DNA of 64,000 nt from Terrilactibacillus tamarindi (GCF_009718825.1 NZ_WNHB01000014.1:1-64000); one strand, 5' to 3'; shown: positions 40,041-49,313, numbered from the stretch's first letter. Made by a program: numbers and translations. Notes: generated by a model from the sequence alone, not told the origin.

Positions 40041-40710
40041 GCTTGTTATCCTCTTCTTTAACTACTTTTTCAATGTGCTTTTCTCGGTTAATTTGCAGTG
40101 ATTTAATTTTCTCAGAGAAAATTGATTGAAATGAGTGACTTTGTGTTGGATGGTTTTTTTTCTGAGTTTTATCAACCGTCCATCCCATCATTTTCTTCAT
40201 ATTCCTTTGAAACACATCAGGTTCGTCATTTTTCTTAGTTAACGTCTTAATTAATTCACGATCGTCGATCTCTTTTAATAATTGAACATTTTCTCCCACG
40301 CCAACGACCAGAACTTCATCACCTATACGAATTAATTGAATTGAGCGACGATTACCAACGGATACGCCACCTATGTTTCGAATCGCACCCGCCTCTTGAT
40401 ATGATTTTGAACGTTTAAGCATTAATTTATATAAAACATAAATCAATGCCAAAACGATGGCTAAAGCCCCAATCAATTTTAGGAAAATAAGAAAAACGTT
40501 TGTTTGGTTTTTCTCAAGTCCTGAGCTGGTTGTTTGTAACTGGTTGGTCCTATTTTCTGATTTTTTCGGATTACCTTTTTGGTTATTATATTGGTTGTAG
40601 ACGGAATTATCGTTGTTAGAACTTTCTGCCAATGCTTTGACACCTTGTCCGACAAAAACAATCCCAATGACAAGACTTAACATTAGCCACTTTCGAAACA
40701 CCTTTGCCAC
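40033..40710 (-). CDS. fliO: Flagellar biosynthesis protein FliO/FliZ
   Basis: Assembly factor for the FliPQR gate; called fliZ in B. subtilis. 225 residues: signal peptide (about 1-28), a polar periplasm-facing Asn/Gln-rich stretch, one membrane helix (about 72-95) and a cytosolic domain with KLMLKRSKSYQ and GNRRSIQLIRIGDEVLVVGV. The start is GTG with AAGGAG 7 nt upstream. Confidence 0.9.
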   Translation of the reverse strand: MAKVFRKWLMLSLVIGIVFVGQGVKALAESSNNDNSVYNQYNNQKGNPKKSENRTNQLQTTSSGLEKNQTNVFLIFLKLIGALAIVLALIYVLYKLMLKRSKSYQEAGAIRNIGGVSVGNRRSIQLIRIGDEVLVVGVGENVQLLKEIDDRELIKTLTKKNDEPDVFQRNMKKMMGWTVDKTQKKNHPTQSHSFQSIFSEKIKSLQINREKHIEKVVKEEDNKHE

Positions 40711-40721
40711 CTCTTTACTCC

Positions 40722-41084
40722 TTAACTTAAAGCTTTTTTAATCGCTTCAATTACCCGATCGGCTTGGAAAGGTTTAACGATAAAATCTTTTGCTCCTGCT
40801 TGGATTGCATCAATAACCATGGCTTGTTGTCCCATAGCCGAGCACATAATAATTTTAGCCTGAGGGTCAATTTCTTTTATTTTTTTCAATGCACTGATCC
40901 CGTCCATTTCTGGCATTGTAATGTCCAATGTCACAAGATCGGGTTTGAGCTCTTCATACTTACTTACAGCTTCAAATCCATCAGACGCCTCTCCAACAAT
41001 TTCATAACCATTTTTTGTCAAAATGTCTTTAACCATCATTCTCATAAATGCTGCATCATCAACTACTAAAATACGTTGTCCCAT
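40722..41084 (-). CDS. cheY: Chemotaxis response regulator CheY
   Basis: 120-residue single receiver domain; CheY-P binds FliM/FliY to bias motor rotation. Acid residues D9 and D10, phospho-acceptor D54 (TLDITMPEMDG), and the later CSAMGQ and VKPFQ motifs are all present. Start follows GGAGG. Lies between fliY and fliO as in Bacillus. Confidence 0.97.
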   Translation of the reverse strand: MGQRILVVDDAAFMRMMVKDILTKNGYEIVGEASDGFEAVSKYEELKPDLVTLDITMPEMDGISALKKIKEIDPQAKIIMCSAMGQQAMVIDAIQAGAKDFIVKPFQADRVIEAIKKALS

Positions 41085-41105
41085 TATTATTCCTCCAATG
41101 ATTAT

Positions 41106-42314
41106 CTATATTTTATTTAATCTATCTTTTTGATTTAATATTTCTGTAATCCTGACCCCAAAGTTTTCATCGACTACAACGACTTCTCCTTTAGCAATAT
41201 ACTTCTGATTAACTAAAATGTCTATGGGTTCTCCAGCTAATTTTTCTAGTTCAATGATTGATCCTGGACCAAGTTCAAGAACTTCTTTAATTGTCTTCTT
41301 TGTGCTACCTAACTCAACACTTATATTAAGTGGAATATCCATTAGCATATCAATATTTTGAGGATGCGTGGGATTACTTTCTTCTTCAAATGTTGAAAAT
41401 TCAGCGGTTTGAACATCTTGATAGGCGGGCTTTTTCTTAGGTTGTTGGTAGGGTTCAGACCAATGATGTTCTTTTCTTTCTTCGTTGATATTTAAAGAGG
41501 ATTCTTCATCTTCAAAACTAGAATAATGATTTACTTCCTCCTCATCATCTACGGCTATTTGATTATCCATAGTTGGAACTGGTATAGCAGCACTCGTTTG
41601 CTCTGATTGATTTAATAATTTCTCAACGAGTGTTTTGGCAAAGTCGAGAGGGATAATTTGCATAATGTTTGAGTCGATTAATGAACCTACTTTTAAATCA
41701 AATGAGATCTGAAGCATCATATCGTCTTCAGGCAAATTTTCTATCCCTTCATTTTCCTTTAAGTTCATTATCTTAGTAATTGGTGGAGATATATCCACTT
41801 TACGATCAAAAACAGTCGACATGGAAGTGGCAGAGGACCCCATCATTTGATTCATCGCTTCTTGTACCGCACTCAATTCCATTTCATTAATTTCACCTGA
41901 TACATTTTGGCCGTCTCCACCCATCATTAAATTAGCAATGATACTCGCATCATGCATTTTAATGATCAGTAAATTTGAACCTGTAAAGCCTTCAGTATAA
42001 TTTACTAGAATAGAAACATAGGGTACAGGAAATTTACTTTCTAACTCATCTCTTTCTATTAAACTGACTGTTGGAGTCGTAATATCTACTTTCTGATTTA
42101 AAAGGGTAGATAAGGCTGTTGCAGCACTGCCAAATGAAATATTTCCAATCTCTCCTAAAACATCTTCCTCCATTTCACTTAGAAAATCTCTTAGATTATG
42201 GGAAAATGTTTTTAATCCAATTTCTGCTGTGTTTGAAGACTCTTCTGTATGATTTATGCTATTTCCAAGAAGCGCATCGATCTCTTCTTGCGTTAGTTTT
42301 CCGCCATCACTCAT
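41106..42314 (-). CDS. fliY: Flagellar switch protein/CheY-P phosphatase FliY
   Basis: Switch component combining an N-terminal CheY-binding motif (LTQEEIDALL), a CheC-like phosphatase domain with GEIGNISFGSAATALS and a second QEAMNQMMG site, a long acidic linker (about 230-305), and a C-terminal FliN domain. 402 residues. The ATG at 42314 overlaps the fliM stop by 8 bases and has AAGGAGG upstream. Confidence 0.96.
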   Translation of the reverse strand: MSDGGKLTQEEIDALLGNSINHTEESSNTAEIGLKTFSHNLRDFLSEMEEDVLGEIGNISFGSAATALSTLLNQKVDITTPTVSLIERDELESKFPVPYVSILVNYTEGFTGSNLLIIKMHDASIIANLMMGGDGQNVSGEINEMELSAVQEAMNQMMGSSATSMSTVFDRKVDISPPITKIMNLKENEGIENLPEDDMMLQISFDLKVGSLIDSNIMQIIPLDFAKTLVEKLLNQSEQTSAAIPVPTMDNQIAVDDEEEVNHYSSFEDEESSLNINEERKEHHWSEPYQQPKKKPAYQDVQTAEFSTFEEESNPTHPQNIDMLMDIPLNISVELGSTKKTIKEVLELGPGSIIELEKLAGEPIDILVNQKYIAKGEVVVVDENFGVRITEILNQKDRLNKI

Positions 42315-43302
42315 TTGTTTCATCCCCTCCTTCAATCGGCTTAATTATTTGGACAGCCATATGTTTATTTTTTTTCCCTGGTTGGGCTAAGAAAGTATCA
42401 ATCTCTCCTACTTTTACCTTGACCGGCATCCCCACCATTTGATCTAGCTTAATTACGTCGCCAACATCCAAATTTAAGCATTCTTCGACACTAATTTTCG
42501 ATTCTCCAAAGATCACTTTTAAAGAAACAGAGGACGATTCGATATTCTTCTTCAGTGCTATCTCTTCATCTGGTGTTTTATCAAATTTTTTCTCATTCAT
42601 CCAATAATGCATGGACAATTTTTGTATAACAGGTTCAAGTGCCACATGTGGTAAACATATATTAATCATGCCACTCGATTCACCAATGGTCGTTGAAAGA
42701 GAAATGACAATGACGGTTTCATTCGGCGAAATCATTTGCAGGAATAATGGGTTTGTTTCAAAACCCAATTTTTTCAGTTTTATCTGCTCTACAGATGACC
42801 AAGCCTCTTCAAACGTATAGAGAGCCTGCTTAAAGAGCTGCTTCATTAAATTTGTCTCAATTTCCGTTAAACTATCAATCTTATTCATACTGTTGCCGAA
42901 TCCACCTAATAATCGGTCCAACATGGCATACGCAATATTAGGGTTGACTTCGATAATCAGTTGACCTTCAAGAGGTGGGACTTCCAATAAATTGATGACC
43001 GTTGTTTTTGGTACGGATCGAATAAATTCCTCAAAAGGTAATTGATCTATTGACGCTACAGTAATTTGCACATAAGTCCTAAGTTGGGCAGAAAAATAAG
43101 AGGTCAATAATCGAGCAAAGTTCTCATGAATCCGACTTAAACTACGAATCTGATCTTTTGAAAATCGTAAAGCACGTTTAAAATCATACTTACGCACTTT
43201 TTTTTCATTTTCTTCTTTTTTCAATTCTTCAGCATCCATTTCCCCTGTAGAGATCGCTGAAAGAAGAGCGTCTATTTCGGATTGTGATAAAACATCAGAC
43301 AT
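42307..43302 (-). CDS. fliM: Flagellar motor switch protein FliM
   Basis: C-ring switch protein. 331 residues: N-terminal CheY-P-binding LSQSEIDALL, a middle CheC-like domain without phosphatase residues, and a C-terminal FliN-like domain. Coupled to fliY. Confidence 0.97.
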   Translation of the reverse strand: MSDVLSQSEIDALLSAISTGEMDAEELKKEENEKKVRKYDFKRALRFSKDQIRSLSRIHENFARLLTSYFSAQLRTYVQITVASIDQLPFEEFIRSVPKTTVINLLEVPPLEGQLIIEVNPNIAYAMLDRLLGGFGNSMNKIDSLTEIETNLMKQLFKQALYTFEEAWSSVEQIKLKKLGFETNPLFLQMISPNETVIVISLSTTIGESSGMINICLPHVALEPVIQKLSMHYWMNEKKFDKTPDEEIALKKNIESSSVSLKVIFGESKISVEECLNLDVGDVIKLDQMVGMPVKVKVGEIDTFLAQPGKKNKHMAVQIIKPIEGGDETNE

Positions 43303-43343
43303 TATGTTTATGGCACCTCTTTTCTACTTCAAACCAACTTAGA

Positions 43344-43784
43344 CTACTGGATGAGCTTCTTTGTTGTGTAAACATTAACGACTCGTCCTGACTTTAGGAA
43401 TGCATTGATTTGATCTTTAATTAACTGCTGAAGGCGATCAATACCTTTAGAACCTTGAAGGTCATTTGGTGTTAAACTTGAAAGCGTTAATATAATGGCG
43501 TTTTTGACTTGAAATTCACGTTTTGTAAGTTCTTCTTTTGCATCCTTATTAGATACCTGAATTTTGAATTGTACATTCGCAAAATGACTATCTTTCATGT
43601 TTGTTGTTATTTCATCCGTATCAATCGTCAAATCATTAACAATGGTATCTATACTAACGTCTTTTTTTTGTGCAGATGTCTTATTTTGATGCATCATGTT
43701 CACGACAAAGAAACCCGCAACAGCTACAAAAATAAAGATAGCCATAATCGTAAATAAAATATTCATTCCCTTGCTTTTGAACAA
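43344..43784 (-). CDS. fliL: Flagellar basal body-associated protein FliL
   Basis: Single-pass membrane protein near the stator. 146 residues: membrane helix at about 8-29, then an extracytoplasmic domain. The GGGGGTG site spaced 5 nt before a TTG (43784) supports that start; an in-frame ATG at 43766 is the alternative. Overlaps swrD by 22 bases. Confidence 0.92.
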   Translation of the reverse strand: MFKSKGMNILFTIMAIFIFVAVAGFFVVNMMHQNKTSAQKKDVSIDTIVNDLTIDTDEITTNMKDSHFANVQFKIQVSNKDAKEELTKREFQVKNAIILTLSSLTPNDLQGSKGIDRLQQLIKDQINAFLKSGRVVNVYTTKKLIQ

Positions 43785-43999
43785 GAGGACACCCCCTCAT
43801 GAATGGCAGCTGACGAAACCAGTGGTACATTTTTCATAAAAGAGACGATTCTTTGATTAACCTCATCCATCGATTCCTTGACAACTAATTTCTTACCCGT
43901 AGTTAAGGTTATCGTCGTATCCGGTAACGATTCAAATTGTTCGATTAAAAAAACATTGAGATAAAAAGAATGCCCATTTAATTTTGTAAGTTCGATCAT
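43763..43999 (-). CDS. swrD: SwrD/FlbD family motility protein
   Basis: 78-residue protein; the first 60 residues (MIELTKLNGHSFYLN, IEQFESLPDTTITL, GKKLVVKES) match FlbD/SwrD, which raises motor torque in B. subtilis. No ribosome site lies at normal distance: the nearest purine-rich AAGGGGG is 39 nt upstream, separated by a strong hairpin. The C-terminal 15 residues are unlike the family. Confidence 0.9.
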   Translation of the reverse strand: MIELTKLNGHSFYLNVFLIEQFESLPDTTITLTTGKKLVVKESMDEVNQRIVSFMKNVPLVSSAAIHEGVSSCSKARE

Positions 44000-44002
44000 C
44001 GT

Positions 44003-44038
44003 AAGACAACTTAGGGCATACTATAAGCCCTAAGTCTT
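44003..44038 (-). promoter_or_regulatory. Hairpin between ribosome site and start codon of swrD
   Basis: ACTTAGGGC and GCCCTAAGT (44009-44017 with 44027-44035) form a perfect 9-bp stem, extended by AAG/CTT around a bulge. AAGGGGG (44039-44045) is on one side and the swrD ATG (43997-43999) on the other. Folding would bring them within about 3-12 nt. Confidence 0.6.
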
Positions 44039-44052
44039 CCCCCTTACCTCAA

Positions 44053-44859
44053 TTAGTTACGTTTTAAGTTCGTTAACTCTTGCAGGATTTGGTCAGCTGT
44101 AGTAATGACACGGGCATTTGCTTGGTAGCCACGTTGAGAAGTGATTAAACCTGTGAATTCATCTGTTAAATCAACGTTAGACATTTCAAGAGCACCTGAT
44201 TTGATGTCGCCTTGACCAGTATATTCAGCTGCGCCTGAGTTAGCTGAACGTGCAAAGAGAGATCCTCCTACCTTCTCTAGTCCTTCTGGATTGGCAAAAG
44301 TAGCCACTCCAATCTGATCTAATCTTTCTAGTTGTTGATCGGATTTTCTAATTCCTGAAATAGTCCCATCAGAACTGATCGTTATGGAACTATAATCATT
44401 TGGGTTGAAATTAACCGGTGTACCATTTTGACCATTACTTAGAACTTTAAGTCCCTCTGAAGTGACTAGATCACGATTTTGGTCTAAATAAAAATTTCCT
44501 GCTCGAGTATAATACGTGTTTTTACCATCTGTTACTTGAAAATATCCCTCACCTTGAATCATTAAGTCAAGTGTACGTCCCGTTGTCTGAGCATTTCCTT
44601 GAGAGGCTATGGTATCAATAGAGCCAATTTGTGAACCAAGCCCAATCTGTGAGGCATTTGTTCCACCAACTCCGCTTGTATTTGCGGTTGACTGAGACGG
44701 TGTCGAACTCGTTAACGTTTGGTTAAATAAATCACTGAAGTTCGCTCTTCCTTTTTTAAAGCCTGTTGTCCCAACGTTTGCAATGTTATTACCAATAACA
44801 TCAAGTTGAGTTTGATAGTTTTTTAATCCACTAACACCAGCATATAAAGATCGTAACAT
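44053..44859 (-). CDS. flgE: Flagellar hook protein (FlgE/FlgG family)
   Basis: 268-residue axial protein with the N-terminal rod/hook motif (MLRSLYAGVSGLKNYQ, LDVIGNNIANVGTTGFKK), a central D1 domain and the C-terminal NVDLTDEFTGLITSQRGYQANARVI heptad region. The size fits both FlgG and the short hook protein of B. subtilis; placement after fliK and flgD argues for hook. Start follows AAGGGGG. Hairpins flank the cistron on both sides. Confidence 0.9.
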   Translation of the reverse strand: MLRSLYAGVSGLKNYQTQLDVIGNNIANVGTTGFKKGRANFSDLFNQTLTSSTPSQSTANTSGVGGTNASQIGLGSQIGSIDTIASQGNAQTTGRTLDLMIQGEGYFQVTDGKNTYYTRAGNFYLDQNRDLVTSEGLKVLSNGQNGTPVNFNPNDYSSITISSDGTISGIRKSDQQLERLDQIGVATFANPEGLEKVGGSLFARSANSGAAEYTGQGDIKSGALEMSNVDLTDEFTGLITSQRGYQANARVITTADQILQELTNLKRN

Positions 44860-44879
44860 TTTATTTTCCCCCTTAGTTT

Positions 44880-44905
44880 AGGTTGTATCTGTCAGTCAAC
44901 AACCT
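44880..44905 (-). other. Hairpin upstream of the hook gene
   Basis: AGGTTGT (44899-44905 on the minus strand) pairs with ACAACCT (44880-44886) around a 12-nt loop, just upstream of the flgE ribosome site. No T tract follows. It may protect the 5' end of a processed hook mRNA. Confidence 0.4.
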
Positions 44906-44936
44906 TTGGCTTCCTCAGTGTATGTAGGTCCAGCCA

Positions 44937-45332
44937 TTAAGCATCATTTAAAATAATTGTTCCATTAATATTTGTAAAAATATGAGCTTCCGCTTCTTTC
45001 CGATTCATTGCGGTGATCACCGTATTTTTAGGTGCGCTGACAACAAGTGCAGCATCTTGCGTAATAATAAGGGAATCCGTAATCCCTTTATTTTTTGCTT
45101 CTATGAGTTTTGAGTGAATCTTATTCCATTGTGCGTTTGATAGATTAATATTTCTTTCATCCATCCTCTGTTTAGCATGTTTTGAGAGCTTCACCGGAAG
45201 TTGTTCTAACTCATTTGCTAAGACTTGATCAAAATTAGATGTTTTTTTCGTTTCACTTTTTTTTATATTATTTTGTTTAATCCCTTGTTCAATAGGGAAT
45301 GGGTGATATAGATAATTATTGATTTTAGACAT
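44937..45332 (-). CDS. TIGR02530-type flagellar operon protein
   Basis: 131-residue protein with a variable N-terminus and a conserved segment ([17 protein letters not shown], then [15 protein letters not shown] and [10 protein letters not shown]) matching what I recall of the TIGR02530 family found between flgD and flgE in many Firmicutes. B. subtilis lacks it at this point. Start overlaps the flgD stop by 8 bases, so it is coupled to the hook cap gene. Function unknown; a hook assembly role is inferred. Confidence 0.82.
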   Translation of the reverse strand: MSKINNYLYHPFPIEQGIKQNNIKKSETKKTSNFDQVLANELEQLPVKLSKHAKQRMDERNINLSNAQWNKIHSKLIEAKNKGITDSLIITQDAALVVSAPKNTVITAMNRKEAEAHIFTNINGTIILNDA

Positions 45333-45789
45333 TTATATCATGCCCTTCCGATACAGTGACGATTTGAGAAGGACTTAAGGTCTGATTATCATTTGTTAAA
45401 TATTCTACCGATCCGTTTTTCATGGTAACGCTCTTAATTGTGCTAGATATCAACTGGGTTGTTGTATTTCCTTCATCATCTGTTGATGGGCTATTCCATT
45501 CAATTTGTTTACCAATCATAGTTGACAAATTAGATAATTGATTTTGTGATTGACCGTTAACAAATTTTTCAAGTATGCCATTCATATTTTGCGTTTGTTC
45601 AAGGGTTGTAAATGAAGCCATCTGTGCGATAAAACTTTTGTCATCCATTGGTTGGGTCGGATCTTGATTTTTTAATTGTGTGATAAGGATTTTCAAAAAA
45701 TCATCTTTACCTAAGATGCCATTTGATGTACTTGTGTGTTCAGATTTTTTAGGTAGGTAATAATCATTAGAAGCCGCTTCAACAACCAT
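45325..45789 (-). CDS. flgD: Flagellar hook capping protein FlgD
   Basis: 154-residue short FlgD, the scaffold that caps the growing hook. The core [35 protein letters not shown] and LEQTQNMN is intact; the C-terminal Ig/Tudor domains of enterobacterial FlgD are absent, as in Bacillus. Start follows AAAGGAGG, 4 bases after fliK. Confidence 0.95.
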   Translation of the reverse strand: MVVEAASNDYYLPKKSEHTSTSNGILGKDDFLKILITQLKNQDPTQPMDDKSFIAQMASFTTLEQTQNMNGILEKFVNGQSQNQLSNLSTMIGKQIEWNSPSTDDEGNTTTQLISSTIKSVTMKNGSVEYLTNDNQTLSPSQIVTVSEGHDINV

Positions 45790-45792
45790 TTT

Positions 45793-48618
45793 TTATACCT
45801 CCTTTACTAAGAAATCGTGAAAGTCAGGTTGCCATGTTTCTATTTCTACTTGAGACGACTGACTTTTTTTATGACGGCGTTTTTGTTGTTCTCGATTTCT
45901 TTCTTCAGAAAAGTTCTGATTAAAATTCTCTTGATTAGTTGGCTTATACTCGTTTGGCTCATGTTTTAGGACATGGAGTTCATGAACGACAATATCATTG
46001 GACATCAATATATCCTTAAGTTCATGAATACCCGATTGCAATAATTTCTTAGTTCCGTCAGACTCTGAGAATATATTTGCAGATAATCCATTTTCGTCTT
46101 GATTTAAAACTATGTGGATCGTTCCTAAATGGCTTGGATTAAGCTTAATGATTAGTTCCTGCGAGTTTATAGTTTTCAAATCAACGTGAGAATTTTCTAG
46201 CCATGCCACTAATTTGTCATTTATTTGAGTTGACACAGAATTTGTTGTGGCTGATGGATTATTTTCATGGATTGAGAGTTGTTCAATCTTACTCGTTTGG
46301 CCATGAAGTGACTGAAATAATGACTTTTTATGATCTAATTGATCTTCTTTATGTGTCGATTTCTGGCCTTGTTCTTGTTCTAATCTCAAAGTTTGACTTC
46401 TCGTAAATCCATGTTTTAAATTGCTAGAATGGTCATGATACCCATTTTTAACCGTGTTTTGACCTTGTTTCCTATCCATTGTCTGTGAATGAAATTCGGT
46501 AAACCTAACATCCTTTTGACTTGATTTTTCAGGCGAGTACGTTTGTCTTGCGTCTTCGAGTTTATCTTGTTTGCTTCCCGTAATCATTTGAATAGATGAA
46601 ACTGAATGAGCTTGAATACATTTTTGTCCTTCTTTAACCACTGCTTTTTCATTCAGTAAGTTAACTCCAAGTGTTTCCTTATTTTGTTTGTCAATTTGAG
46701 TTGAGACTGAATTTGTCGTGGCAGATGGATTATTTTCATGGATTGAGAGTTGTTCAATCTTACTCGTCTGGCCACGAAGTAACTGAAATAATGACTTTTT
46801 GTAATCTAATTGATCTTCTTTATGTGTTATTTTCAGGCCTTGTTCTTGTTCTAATCTCGAAGATTGACTTTTCATTAATCTATGATTTAAATCTCTAGCA
46901 TAATCATAGTGCCCATTTTTAACCGTATTTTGACCTTGTTTCTTATCCATTGTCTGCGAATGATAGTCGGTAAACCTAACATCCTTCTGTTTGAAAAAGG
47001 TTTGCTCACGATGTTCTATTAATGTTTCTTTTTCAACCATAGAGGGTGTTTTAAAAAATCTATTTTCACCTACGATTTGATTAAGATTGGGATATTGTTT
47101 ATCCGTAATTAGGTCCTTAACATTTAATTGATGCTTCATTGTTTCATCATGATAAGGTATCGATTGGACTGAATTTTGTAAAGAAGCCTTTTCATTTGTC
47201 TTCTTCGTTGTCCGATTCTCACTAAGCAACGACAGGATATTTTTTATATCTTCTGAATGAAGATAAGTTGATTTTTCATAAGTCTTTTTATTTTCATGAT
47301 TGAGATTTGTTTCATTTTTATCCGGCTCTCGAACGTTAATTTGAGAAGATTGTGTATCAATTTTTTTGGATGCTCTGTCTTCATTAACACGACTTGACTT
47401 TGACAAATTAGAAATAATTTTTGATTTTGAATCTATTTCTATCCCGTTCACAAACGATTTCTCTTCTGGTATTCTCTTATCTTTCAAAATAGAAGAACAG
47501 TTGAGTTGTTTATTATCTATTACATGTTCCTTTGAGAAATTATTGAATTTATCTTCACGTACTAAATTGAGATTATTCCTGGTTATTTCTCGATTTGAAT
47601 GTTCAGTTTGGTTTAAAGTAAATCCATCCATCTCTTTAGTTTTATTAAGTCGATTTTCAAGAATCAAACCGTCAACATCTTTTTTAATCTCTTTTAATAA
47701 AGGACTTGGTGGGTGATACTCTACTATTTCTTGATTCATACCTTGATAACGTTTTCCATCAGGTCCTTCATTAGGATGACTAACCTGGTTGATCTCATCT
47801 CTCATCACTGTCTTTCTAAGAGGCAATGTAGGTTTTCCCATTTCTTTTACATGAGAACTAGTTTGATCGGCATTACCTTCTCCACTATGTTCGAGTCGAT
47901 GAGTAAACTTTTCATCTATAGAATCTTTCTTTGACTCAATCATCGTTTCGTTTTGCGATTTAAACTTTCTCACAGTTTTCACCGATTCATGGTTAATATG
48001 ATTCGTCACTCTCACGTGATTGGGTGGATCGTACTTAGAATGATCTACAAGCTTACGGTTATCATCCAACCTAACAGGTTGTTGTCCTTGTTCCGTAACG
48101 GGAATGTCACGTGGAATCATATCGACTTCCTCTTTTATCGAGCGAGTTAGATGTTTTTCTTGCTCCGAGTGAGAAGGGCCTTTATCTTTCTTAAAAAGAT
48201 AAGGTCTTTTTTCGCTCTCTGAAGATTTGTTCTGAAAGACTTCATTCGTATTCTGCGTATCAGAAATCGATTGTTTAGGTCCGATCTTCTCATTTTTTAA
48301 GTGATCGGATGGAGAACGATGACGATTATCTAAATCTGAATTTCCAATGTCTTTATGAGCATTTTCATCAATAAGAGAGGATTTTTTTAATTCTTTAAGG
48401 GTGATATGATCAATAGATTTTGGTCCGATCGCATCATTAAGCATCTGATCTTTTTTAAAATTCTCTGTTTCACCATTTTGATTAGTTGATCCCTTTTTCA
48501 TTTTCATCCAACTCTGAAAAGTTACCTGAGGACTCATCTTTAATTTTGTGGATCTCTTTTTATTCGATAATAGGTTTGACTTAACCGTAATTTTCTGTGC
48601 GATGGTTTTCGACTGCAA
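45793..48618 (-). CDS. fliK: Flagellar hook-length control protein FliK, unusually long
   Basis: 941 residues, about twice the usual FliK. The C-terminal Flg_hook domain (LIIKLNPSHLGTIHIVLNQ, then ILMSNDIVVHELHVLK) triggers the FlhB switch. The remainder is polar, Lys/Asn/Ser/Gln-rich and probably unstructured, expected to act as the molecular ruler. Residues about 545-642 and 702-799 are a duplicated block. The TTG at 48618 is chosen because AAGGAGG lies 8 nt upstream; the GTG at 48627 is part of that site. Same frame throughout, no stop. Confidence 0.92.
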   Translation of the reverse strand: MQSKTIAQKITVKSNLLSNKKRSTKLKMSPQVTFQSWMKMKKGSTNQNGETENFKKDQMLNDAIGPKSIDHITLKELKKSSLIDENAHKDIGNSDLDNRHRSPSDHLKNEKIGPKQSISDTQNTNEVFQNKSSESEKRPYLFKKDKGPSHSEQEKHLTRSIKEEVDMIPRDIPVTEQGQQPVRLDDNRKLVDHSKYDPPNHVRVTNHINHESVKTVRKFKSQNETMIESKKDSIDEKFTHRLEHSGEGNADQTSSHVKEMGKPTLPLRKTVMRDEINQVSHPNEGPDGKRYQGMNQEIVEYHPPSPLLKEIKKDVDGLILENRLNKTKEMDGFTLNQTEHSNREITRNNLNLVREDKFNNFSKEHVIDNKQLNCSSILKDKRIPEEKSFVNGIEIDSKSKIISNLSKSSRVNEDRASKKIDTQSSQINVREPDKNETNLNHENKKTYEKSTYLHSEDIKNILSLLSENRTTKKTNEKASLQNSVQSIPYHDETMKHQLNVKDLITDKQYPNLNQIVGENRFFKTPSMVEKETLIEHREQTFFKQKDVRFTDYHSQTMDKKQGQNTVKNGHYDYARDLNHRLMKSQSSRLEQEQGLKITHKEDQLDYKKSLFQLLRGQTSKIEQLSIHENNPSATTNSVSTQIDKQNKETLGVNLLNEKAVVKEGQKCIQAHSVSSIQMITGSKQDKLEDARQTYSPEKSSQKDVRFTEFHSQTMDRKQGQNTVKNGYHDHSSNLKHGFTRSQTLRLEQEQGQKSTHKEDQLDHKKSLFQSLHGQTSKIEQLSIHENNPSATTNSVSTQINDKLVAWLENSHVDLKTINSQELIIKLNPSHLGTIHIVLNQDENGLSANIFSESDGTKKLLQSGIHELKDILMSNDIVVHELHVLKHEPNEYKPTNQENFNQNFSEERNREQQKRRHKKSQSSQVEIETWQPDFHDFLVKEV
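46223..46515 (-). repeat. Internal fliK repeat, C-proximal copy
   Basis: 293-bp direct repeat, offset exactly 471 bp (157 codons) from the other copy with no indel. By eye about nine bases in ten match in the part compared, including one uninterrupted run of over 40 identical bases. Confidence 0.9.
46694..46986 (-). repeat. Internal fliK repeat, N-proximal copy
   Basis: Partner of 46223-46515. The 178 bp between copies is unique sequence, so this is a duplication with a diverged or replaced spacer rather than a simple tandem array. Confidence 0.9.
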
Positions 48619-48671
48619 TAGTTTCACCTCCTTTCAATTTAAGAATGATAATCACAAAAATGAAACCATGA

Positions 48672-49313
48672 TTAAGGCGTTTCATTTGAAGGACTAGATG
48701 ATGTTCCCGCGCTAGAAGGATCTGTTGTATTGCCAGTGTTACCTTCCTGTTGATCCGATGGTTTCAGTAATTTCGTTATATCCGCTGCTTTAGCTGGATC
48801 CATATTATTTAAAATTTGTGCTTTTGTTTTATTGTCAAGCATGTTTATATAAGCCGAAGCATCGTCAATATTCATTTTTTCAAAGATCGCAGCTGCTTTT
48901 TCTGGATCCATATTGCGATAGGTTTGATTAACCAAATCCGCTTTTGATGGACTTGTTTGTGATTGATCGGTTTGATTCGTTTTTTTAGTTGAACTTGCTT
49001 CTTGAATCTGCTTATTTAAGGCATCAATTTGATCTGATTTTTGAGTGATTTCATCACGCAACTTATTAATTGTTTTTGATTGTGATGCGATTTCTCTTCT
49101 CATGGCCGTTGCATCATTTGGAACGGTGTTGTCTTTAATAGCAGGTTGGTTTGTTTTTTCCGTTTTTCCATTGATCAAGCTTTTCATTTCTGCCATTGGG
49201 TTTAATCCAACAAAGTTCATAATCAGCAATGTTAATATGCCTAAAAACATGAGAGGAATAATAATGACAAGTAGCACTTTAATTATCTTTAATGCAGGGC
49301 TTGTCTTCTCCAT
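48672..49313 (-). CDS. ylxF: YlxF, MgtE-N-domain flagellar operon protein
   Basis: About 213 residues: one N-terminal membrane helix, a coiled coil (about 70-105) and a MgtE_N-like helical repeat domain (MDPEKAAAIFEKMNIDDASAY onward; cited as residues about 130-185). Related to FlaA-locus chaperone MotE-like proteins; its role in Bacillus is unsettled. ATG at 49313 preferred to the GTG at 49319 on ribosome-site spacing. Confidence 0.85.
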   Translation of the reverse strand: MEKTSPALKIIKVLLVIIIPLMFLGILTLLIMNFVGLNPMAEMKSLINGKTEKTNQPAIKDNTVPNDATAMRREIASQSKTINKLRDEITQKSDQIDALNKQIQEASSTKKTNQTDQSQTSPSKADLVNQTYRNMDPEKAAAIFEKMNIDDASAYINMLDNKTKAQILNNMDPAKAADITKLLKPSDQQEGNTGNTTDPSSAGTSSSPSNETP

